From contig NZ_CANCLE010000105.1 in NCBI RefSeq assembly GCF_947378715.1, forward strand, positions 1 to 14,070: a DNA stretch of 14,070 nucleotides, given 5' to 3'. Below, piece by piece: positions 6,581 through 14,070 of the stretch. The stretch's first letter is position 1; each line of letters begins with the position of its first letter. The notes under the pieces were generated by a model. The model was not told where the DNA came from, searched no databases, and saw nothing but the letters and a program-made list of their open reading frames with translations. Made by a program: the position numbers and the translations under genes. This DNA comes from Phenylobacterium aquaticum (GTDB lineage Bacteria; Pseudomonadota; Alphaproteobacteria; Caulobacterales; Caulobacteraceae).

Positions 6581-7705
6581 TCAGGCCGCCACGGGGGCGT
6601 CGTTGCGCCGGCGCATGCGTTCGATCAACAGGTCTTCCCAGGTCGACTGCGAGCCCAGGGCGAGCGCCAGCCCATTGGCGCGGCGGTAGAACAGGTGGCA
6701 GTCGAAGGCCCAGGTGAAGCCCATGCCGCCGTGGGTCTGGATGTTGTTCTTGGCGCAATGCTGGAAGGCCTGGGTGGCGGACACCCGGGCCGTCGCCGCC
6801 GCCACCGGCAGCTCAGCCGAACCGGTGGAAAGCGCCCAGGCGCCGTAATAGGCGTTGGAGCGGGCCAGGGTGGCGGCGACATACATGTCGGCCAGCATGT
6901 GCTTCACGGCCTGGAACGAGCCGATCTGGCGGCCAAAGGCCATGCGCTCCAGGGCGTAGTCGCGCGCCATTTCCAAGGCCCGGTCGGCGCCGCCCACCTG
7001 TTCGAAGGCCAGCAGGATCGCGGCGCGGTCGAGCACGTCGGTGACGATCCGCCAGCCCTGACCGGCCTCGCCCAGCCGCTCGGCCGGGGCGCCGTCGAAG
7101 CTGAGCTTGGCCTGGCTGCGGGTGGGGTCGATGGTCTCCAGGGTCTCGCGGGTCACGCCGGGGCCCGCCAGATCGACCAGCCACAGCGAGACGCCCTGGG
7201 GTTCGCGCGCCGCCACGATGGCCAGGTCGGCGCTGTCGCCGTCGGCCACCGGCAGCTTCACGCCCGTGAGCTTGCCGCCCGCGACCTGGGCCTTGACCGA
7301 GGTCTCGCTGACCTTGCCGGGCCCTTCGCCGAGCGCCAGGGTCCCCACCGCCTCGCCGGTGGCCAGCTTCGGCAGCCAGGCCGCCTTCTGGGCGTCTGTC
7401 CCGGCGATCATCAGGGCCTCGGCGGCCTGGTAGATCGAGGACAGCACCGGGACCGGCGCGTTTACACGTCCCAGCTCCTCGGCGATGACGCACAGCTCCA
7501 GATGCCCCAGACCGACCCCGCCATATTCCTCGGGAATCGCCGCACCCAGGAAGCCCATCTCGCCCAGGCCTTGATAGAGCTTGCGGTCATAGGGCTCGGG
7601 TCCCTCAAGGATCGCGCGGACCGCGGAGGTCGGGCAGCGATCGGTGAGGAATCGGCGCACCTGATCGCGCAGCTGCTTCTGTTCGTCGGAAAAATCGAAG
7701 TTCAC
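6581..7705 (-). CDS. Acyl-CoA dehydrogenase, probable partner subunit of the pair
   Basis: This is a second, shorter acyl-CoA dehydrogenase homologue of 374 residues. It begins at GTG 7705 (VNFDFSDEQKQL), with GGGAGG 5 bases upstream. Recognisable segments are IPEEYGGVGLGHLELCVIAEELG, RMAFGRQIGSFQAVKHMLADMY and the C-terminal QTHGGMGFTWAFDCHLFYRR. Related proteins usually read TWEHD in the last motif; here it is TWAFD. The position matching the helix-G catalytic glutamate is Asp (LDRAAILLAFEQVGGA). Together with the gene order, this suggests a subunit that supports the neighbouring dehydrogenase in an alpha2beta2 complex, as known for actinobacterial sterol-side-chain enzymes, rather than an independent enzyme. 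It is the first gene of the operon, divergent from the dehydrogenase/crotonase operon. The family is certain; the heteromer is inferred. Confidence 0.92.
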   Translation of the reverse strand: MNFDFSDEQKQLRDQVRRFLTDRCPTSAVRAILEGPEPYDRKLYQGLGEMGFLGAAIPEEYGGVGLGHLELCVIAEELGRVNAPVPVLSSIYQAAEALMIAGTDAQKAAWLPKLATGEAVGTLALGEGPGKVSETSVKAQVAGGKLTGVKLPVADGDSADLAIVAAREPQGVSLWLVDLAGPGVTRETLETIDPTRSQAKLSFDGAPAERLGEAGQGWRIVTDVLDRAAILLAFEQVGGADRALEMARDYALERMAFGRQIGSFQAVKHMLADMYVAATLARSNAYYGAWALSTGSAELPVAAATARVSATQAFQHCAKNNIQTHGGMGFTWAFDCHLFYRRANGLALALGSQSTWEDLLIERMRRRNDAPVAA

Positions 7706-7745
7706 GGAGGCCTCCCAGCCGCGTTCGAGCGGTTCGTTGCCGCCA

Positions 7746-7774
7746 ATTGAGCGAGCTTTCCCAGGGTCAGTCAA
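7746..7774 (-). promoter_or_regulatory. Probable promoter of the acyl-CoA dehydrogenase operon
   Basis: On the minus strand, TTGACT (7774-7769) is followed after 17 bases by CTCAAT (7751-7746); GCTCAATT there also resembles the Caulobacter -10 form GCTANAWC. Transcription would start near 7740, leaving about 35 bases of leader. The -35 lies inside the inverted repeat CAGGG-N10-CCCTG (7762-7781), which could be an operator. Confidence 0.4.
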
Positions 7775-7857
7775 AGCCCTGCTTGCCTGACGTCGCGGCC
7801 GGGCGTTCAGCTTGCCGTGATGGGCCGGCGCACGATCGGCCATGACGGGAGACGCGC

Positions 7858-8631
7858 ATGGATCTGGGCCTCAAGGACAAAGTCATCTTCGTCGCCGGCG
7901 GCAGCCGGGGCATAGGCCTGGGGATCGTCGAGGCCTGCCTGGCCGAGGGCGCCCGGCTGGCGATCACCGCCCGGGGCGCCGAAGCCCTGGAGGAGACCCG
8001 CGCCCGTCTCGCGGCCCAATACGGCGCCGACAAGCTGTGGGCCATGGCCGGCGACATGCGCGACACCGCCACCATCGAGAAGGCCCTGGCCGGGGCGGAG
8101 GCCGCTCTGGGCCCGATCTTCGGAGCCGTCGCCAATGTCGGTCTGCACCCCTGCCCGCTGGGCGCCGAGGTCGATGACGAGACCTGGGACGCGGGCTTTT
8201 CCCAGAACCTGGGTTCGGCCTGGCGGCTGGCGCGCGGCGCCTTCCGGCTGATGGCGCCGCGCAAGGAGGGCGCGATCCTGTTCATCAGCTCGATCGCGGG
8301 CCTGGGCGCGCTGGGAACCCCTCTGACCTACGGCACCGCCAAGGCCGGCATGAACCACCTGGCCAAGGAGCTTGCGCGGATCGCCGGCCCCGCCAATGTC
8401 CGGGTCAACGCCATTGCGCCAGGCAATATCATCTTCCCGGGCGGTGACTGGGAGGAACGCTCGACCGGACCGCGCGCCAGCTCCTGGACCCGCTGGATCG
8501 ACCGGGAGGTGCCGCTGAAGCGCTTCGGCCATCCCGAGGAGATCGGCTCGGCCGCCGCCTTCCTGCTCTCCCCCAAGGCCAGTTTCGTCCACGGCGCGAT
8601 CCTGCCCGTCGACGGCGGCCAGACCCGCTGA
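7858..8631 (+). CDS. Short-chain dehydrogenase/reductase (SDR)
   Basis: This is a 257-residue classical SDR with a Rossmann fold that oxidises or reduces an alcohol/ketone using NAD(P). The cofactor loop is AGGSRGIG at 13-20, with Ala in place of the usual Thr. The NNAG-like segment reads VANVG. Catalytic residues are N117, S145 (ISSIAG), Y158 and K162 (YGTAK), followed by the PGNI loop. The C-terminal segment SFVHGAILPVDGGQ is the usual SDR ending. The ATG at 7858 has GGGAGA 4 bases upstream. It lies 14 bases before the crotonase gene and diverges from the acyl-CoA dehydrogenase operon, which suggests a 3-hydroxyacyl-CoA or related ring-hydroxyl dehydrogenase in the same pathway. The substrate cannot be read from the sequence. 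Confidence 0.93.
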   Translation: MDLGLKDKVIFVAGGSRGIGLGIVEACLAEGARLAITARGAEALEETRARLAAQYGADKLWAMAGDMRDTATIEKALAGAEAALGPIFGAVANVGLHPCPLGAEVDDETWDAGFSQNLGSAWRLARGAFRLMAPRKEGAILFISSIAGLGALGTPLTYGTAKAGMNHLAKELARIAGPANVRVNAIAPGNIIFPGGDWEERSTGPRASSWTRWIDREVPLKRFGHPEEIGSAAAFLLSPKASFVHGAILPVDGGQTR

Positions 8632-8645
8632 TCCCGGAGCCCGTC

Positions 8646-9446
8646 ATGTACGAACACCTGCAACTCGTGACCGAAGGCGACGTGGTCTTCGCCACCATGA
8701 ACCGGCCCGACCGGCTGAACGCCCTGAACCCCAAGCTGGTGGAGGAGCTGCGCGACTTCTTCGTCGGCCTCTATTGGCGCCGCGACGTCCGCGTCGTGGT
8801 GCTGCGCGGGGCCGGTAGGGCCTTCTGCGCCGGCTTGGACCTCAAGGAGCGCGGCGGCGACAACGCCGACCGTTCAGTAGGCGCGGGGCTCACCGGCCAG
8901 CGGCGGATCAGCGAGATCGTCATCGCCATGCGCCGCTGCCCGCAGCCGATCATCGCCTGCATCGATGGGGCCGCAGCCGGCGGCGGCTTCGCCCTGGCGC
9001 TCGCCTCCGATGTGCGGATCGCCACGCCCAGCCTGAAGATGAACGCCGCCTTCATTCGCATCGGCCTGTCGGCCTGCGACATCGGGGTCAGCTATTTCCT
9101 GCCGCGCATGGTCGGTTCCTCCGTGGCGGCCGAGTACATGCTGACCGGCCGCTTCATCACCGCCGAGCGGGCCTATCAACTGGGCCTGATCAGCAAGGTG
9201 GTCGAAGCCGACCAGCTGGAGGCCGAAGCCCGGGGCTTCGCCACCGACATGCTGCACGCCACGCCGCTCGGCCTGCGTCTGACCAAGGAGGCCCTGAACC
9301 ACGCCATCGACGCCAACGGCCTGGAAGCGGCCATCGCCATGGAGGACCGCAACCAGATCCTCTGCGCCCAGGACGGCGACTTCGGCGAGGGTGTGCGGGC
9401 GTTCCTGGAGAAGCGTACGCCGGTCTATTCCTCGCGGGAGAGCTGA
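8646..9446 (+). CDS. Crotonase (enoyl-CoA hydratase/isomerase) superfamily protein with altered active site
   Basis: The 266-residue protein has the CoA-ester-binding crotonase fold. The oxyanion-hole segments are present: FCAGLDLKERGGD (about 60-72) and IDGAAAGGGFALALASDVRIAT (106-127). Aligned by eye to rat enoyl-CoA hydratase, the two catalytic glutamates are missing. The Glu144 position (GGGxELA) is A116, and the Glu164 position is F136 in AAFIRIGL. D145 in LSACDIG lies close to the catalytic Asp of dienoyl-CoA isomerases (GLAADVG). An isomerase, thioesterase or retro-aldol-type activity is therefore at least as likely as hydratase. It starts at ATG 8646 with GGAG 7 bases upstream and is coupled with the SDR gene in a two-gene operon that ends at a strong hairpin. 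Confidence 0.92.
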   Translation: MYEHLQLVTEGDVVFATMNRPDRLNALNPKLVEELRDFFVGLYWRRDVRVVVLRGAGRAFCAGLDLKERGGDNADRSVGAGLTGQRRISEIVIAMRRCPQPIIACIDGAAAGGGFALALASDVRIATPSLKMNAAFIRIGLSACDIGVSYFLPRMVGSSVAAEYMLTGRFITAERAYQLGLISKVVEADQLEAEARGFATDMLHATPLGLRLTKEALNHAIDANGLEAAIAMEDRNQILCAQDGDFGEGVRAFLEKRTPVYSSRES

Positions 9447-9454
9447 GGCGGGCA

Positions 9455-9479
9455 CGCCCTCTCCGGCTCGGAGAGGGCG
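9455..9479. terminator. Bidirectional terminator hairpin between convergent genes
   Basis: An 11-base-pair perfect stem, CGCCCTCTCCG with CGGAGAGGGCG, encloses a 3-base loop. It begins 8 bases after the crotonase stop and 7 bases from the DUF885 stop, so it can end transcripts from both sides. Only a weak pyrimidine stretch (TCCTTCT) follows on the plus strand and there is no long T-run, common in such GC-rich genomes. Confidence 0.75.
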
Positions 9480-9486
9480 CGTCCTT

Positions 9487-11331
9487 CTACCCCTTGCCGC
9501 CAGCCGCGATCAGGGCGTCGATCTGGGCGGCGAGCACGCTGATCGGCACGGCGCCGGTCTTCACCACGGTGTCGTTGAAGCCCCGGATATCAAACTTGGC
9601 GCCCAGCGCCTGCTTCGCGTGATCGCGTAGGCGATTGATTTCATTGTGGCCGACCTTGTAGCCGCAGGCCTGGCCCGGGGTGCCGCAATAGCGGTCGATC
9701 TCGCTGGTCATGGCCTGGCGGGTGCGGCCGGAATTGGCCACCGCCCAGTCGATCGCCTGTTCGCGGGTCCAGCGCTTGGCGTGCAGCCCGGTGTCGACCA
9801 CCAGGCGGATGGCGCGGAAGCGCTGGGCCTGGAGATAGCCCAGCTGGCCCGCCCAGTTGGTCTCGTACATGCCCATCTCGTCGCCGAGTTGTTCGGCGTA
9901 GAGCGCCCAGCCCTCGACATAGGCGTTGAAGCCCGACAGCAGGATGCGGATCAACGGCAGCTGGCCGGTCTCGGTCAGATAGGCGCCCTGCCAGGCATGG
10001 CCCGGAACGGTCTCGTGATAGGTGAGCGTGGGCAGGGAGAACTTGGGCCAGTTCTTCGTGGACTTGAGGTTGATGTAGTAGGTCGAGGGCCGTGAACCGT
10101 CGAGCGAGCCGGTGTTCATATAGCCCTGGCCCGCGCCGTCCTGGATGTCGGCGGGCACTCGCTTCACATCCACCGGCGCCTTGAGCTTCAGGTTGAACTG
10201 GCTGGCCAGCTTCGGCCGCACATCGATGATCACCTGGTTCAGATAGGCGATGATCTGGTCGCGGCCGGCGTCGGTGTCCGGGAACAGGAAGCGCGGGTCA
10301 TTGCCGAGCGCGATCATCCGCTCGCCAACCGTGCCCTGGCTCAGGCCATTGGCCTTGAGGATCGCGTCCATGCGCGCCTCGATGGCCTTGTTCTGCTCCA
10401 GGCCGGTCTGGTGGACCTGCTCGGCGGTCATGTCGGTATTGGTGCCGGCCTTCAGCAGCCAACTATAGTAGGCCTCGCCATCCTTGAACCGCCAGACGCC
10501 GGCGTCGTGACCGGACTGGGGCTGCAGGCCCTTGAGGGTCTCATATTGCCGGGTGAGCGCCGGATAGATCTCGCCGGAGACGATCTTGGTCGCCTGGCCG
10601 GACCATTCGCCGGCTATGCCCTTGGCCTTGGCGCGGCCGGCCAGGGACGAGACAAAGCGCGAGTCCGCAGCGGACACCGCCAGCATGCCGCTCATCTGGC
10701 CCAGCATGTTGGCCATGATGAAGTCCGGGGCGATCACGCCCTGGGCGGCGTCGGCCTTCACCCGGGCGGTCTCCTGGTCGAGCGCGACCGCCACGGCGTG
10801 CATGCGGGCCAGATAGGCGTCGCAATCGGCCGCGGTCTCGATGCTGTGCTGGCTGTCGAGGAACTCGCCGGCGTCGGAATAGGTCCCGCCCTGCTGGCTG
10901 ACCACATAGGGGGTCGAGCTCTCGCTCATGGCGGACTGGAAATTGTTCTCGCCGAACTTGAAGGGCCTGGCCTCCAGGCCGAGCTCCATGGCGTAGGCCA
11001 CCACGTCCTTGTTCAGCTTCACGGCGGGCGAGAGACCCGCGTCCGGCAGGGCCTTCAGGGAGGCCAGGCCGTCCTCGCAGAACTTGTGCTTGGCCTCGAC
11101 GCCGGCCCAGGAGGCGTCCGACAGCTTGGATTTGCGCCAGGCCAGGGCGCCCTTGTCGAGGCCCAGACTGGAGGCGAATTCCGGGGCGTCGTCCAGCATC
11201 TGGACGCAGGTCTTGTCGAAGAAGGCGTTGGCGGCGGCGTCGCCGGTGGCGGCCAGGGCCAGGCCCGGCGCAGCGGTGGCGAGACCCGCGGCGGCGCCGC
11301 TCAGCAGCAATTGGCGACGGTCGAGGCTCAT
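9487..11331 (-). CDS. DUF885 family protein, Tat-exported putative metallopeptidase
   Basis: This complete 614-residue protein of the DUF885 family is probably periplasmic. The N-terminus MSLDRRQLLLSGAAAGLA is a twin-arginine-type signal, with cleavage likely after ALA at about residue 27. The family's zinc-type motif HETVPGH is at 439-445 (context TLTYHETVPGHAWQGA), and the second acidic motif is EGWALYAEQLG starting at E473. The HExxxGH and downstream glutamates resemble gluzincin metallopeptidases, so a peptidase role is plausible though poorly characterised. The ATG at 11331 has AGGAG 7 bases upstream and puts the signal at the extreme N-terminus; the longer in-frame reading upstream is not needed. 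It is a single-gene unit, convergent with the crotonase operon and divergent from uvrA. Its leader contains a large hairpin. Confidence 0.93.
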   Translation of the reverse strand: MSLDRRQLLLSGAAAGLATAAPGLALAATGDAAANAFFDKTCVQMLDDAPEFASSLGLDKGALAWRKSKLSDASWAGVEAKHKFCEDGLASLKALPDAGLSPAVKLNKDVVAYAMELGLEARPFKFGENNFQSAMSESSTPYVVSQQGGTYSDAGEFLDSQHSIETAADCDAYLARMHAVAVALDQETARVKADAAQGVIAPDFIMANMLGQMSGMLAVSAADSRFVSSLAGRAKAKGIAGEWSGQATKIVSGEIYPALTRQYETLKGLQPQSGHDAGVWRFKDGEAYYSWLLKAGTNTDMTAEQVHQTGLEQNKAIEARMDAILKANGLSQGTVGERMIALGNDPRFLFPDTDAGRDQIIAYLNQVIIDVRPKLASQFNLKLKAPVDVKRVPADIQDGAGQGYMNTGSLDGSRPSTYYINLKSTKNWPKFSLPTLTYHETVPGHAWQGAYLTETGQLPLIRILLSGFNAYVEGWALYAEQLGDEMGMYETNWAGQLGYLQAQRFRAIRLVVDTGLHAKRWTREQAIDWAVANSGRTRQAMTSEIDRYCGTPGQACGYKVGHNEINRLRDHAKQALGAKFDIRGFNDTVVKTGAVPISVLAAQIDALIAAGGKG

Positions 11332-11376
11332 GGGGCGACTCCTGGAATATGGCGGTCGGACCCTAGGTAGGGCGCC

Positions 11377-11419
11377 GGCCCTGCGCCAGTTACCAGAATG
11401 TAACCTGTGACGCAGGGCC
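11377..11419. repeat. Long interrupted hairpin / inverted repeat in the DUF885 leader
   Basis: The outer arms are GGCCCTGCG (11377-11385) and CGCAGGGCC (11411-11419), a perfect 9-pair GC stem. Inside is CAGTTAC (11387-11393) against GTAACCTG (11400-11407), 7 pairs with one bulge, closing a 6-base AT-rich loop. The core GTTAC-N6-GTAAC reads as a dyad on either strand. It lies 46 bases upstream of the DUF885 start codon and could be an operator, a leader RNA structure or the end of a transcript. Confidence 0.6.
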
Positions 11420-11525
11420 CCCGATCCACATGCGCGGCCTCGCCTGCTGACAGATTTCGACGCATCCGCCCCTAGGATCGCCCGGGCGCGCGCCAGACCG
11501 CGCGTCGCGATCCAACCCACGCGGT

Positions 11526-11552
11526 TTGTTCGCTTATTGTTCCTATGTTATC
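11526..11552 (+). promoter_or_regulatory. Probable uvrA promoter overlapping the SOS box
   Basis: TTGTTC (11526-11531) can serve as -35, with TATGTT (11544-11549) or GTTATC (11547-11552) as -10, at spacings of 12 or 15 bases. The shorter spacing fits the Caulobacter housekeeping arrangement. The exact hexamers are uncertain. The overlap with the LexA box supports SOS control. Confidence 0.45.
11528..11542 (+). promoter_or_regulatory. LexA (SOS) box of uvrA
   Basis: GTTCGCTTATTGTTC is a perfect GTTC-N7-GTTC, the established alphaproteobacterial LexA-binding direct repeat. It lies 80 bases upstream of the uvrA start and overlaps the only AT-rich stretch here, so LexA would block the promoter directly. 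Confidence 0.9.
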
Positions 11553-11621
11553 TGTGAGTCCCGACACTACATTAGGCGGTCCCGCGGGCGACCTCGGCGG
11601 GGAAGAGCGTTCCAGGAAATC

Positions 11622-14070
<2,449 letters not shown>

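Larger units (their letters stand above)
11332..11621. other. Divergent intergenic region between the DUF885 gene and uvrA
   Basis: These 290 bases hold the DUF885 leader hairpin on the left and the LexA box with the uvrA promoter on the right. I see no RNA gene. A 27-codon GTG frame at 11554-11637 lacks a ribosome-binding site and is not counted as a gene. I found no convincing promoter for the DUF885 gene. Confidence 0.6.

Noticed and set aside
7723..7735. GTTC repeat resembling a second SOS box (GTTC-N5-GTTC)
   Set aside because: Spacing is 5 instead of 7 bases, and it lies between the start codon and promoter of a metabolic operon.

Overview
The window is gene-dense, very GC-rich chromosomal DNA with almost no spacer. 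Codon use, the GTTC-N7-GTTC SOS box and the protein types (Ada next to a COG3826-type oxygenase, DUF885 and M19 peptidases, paired acyl-CoA dehydrogenases) point to an alphaproteobacterium, most likely Caulobacterales (Caulobacter or Phenylobacterium). The taxon is an inference from familiarity, not from a search. I see no rRNA, tRNA, insertion sequence, phage gene or CRISPR array, and no stretch over 300 bases without a gene.

Layout. (1) 1-1505, minus: an ABC-F ATPase cut by the left edge. Its start lies inside a 34-codon upstream ORF (1459-1563) that carries the strong ribosome-binding site and sits just below a good promoter. (2) 1749-4019, plus: an alkylation-damage operon of ada, a 2-oxoglutarate/Fe(II) oxygenase whose GTG overlaps the ada stop codon, and a DUF1203 gene. 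An exact match to the enterobacterial Ada-box pattern lies upstream. (3) 4080-5312, plus: an exported M19 dipeptidase. (4) 5316-7705, minus: two acyl-CoA dehydrogenase genes that probably form one heteromeric enzyme. Divergent from them, at 7858-9446, plus, are a short-chain dehydrogenase and a crotonase-fold protein. Together these four look like a beta-oxidation-type module. (5) 9487-11331, minus: a Tat-exported DUF885 putative metallopeptidase, sharing a terminator hairpin with the crotonase gene and carrying a large hairpin in its leader. (6) 11622 to the right edge, plus: uvrA, 816 codons visible, behind a perfect alphaproteobacterial LexA box.

How it fits together. Two DNA-repair loci under different inducers (methylation through Ada, SOS through LexA) flank ordinary metabolic and peptidase genes. 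The most unusual feature is the upstream ORF at the ABC-F gene, which has the architecture of an antibiotic-sensing translational attenuator. Also worth attention are DUF1203 as third gene of the Ada operon and a crotonase that seems to lack both hydratase glutamates.
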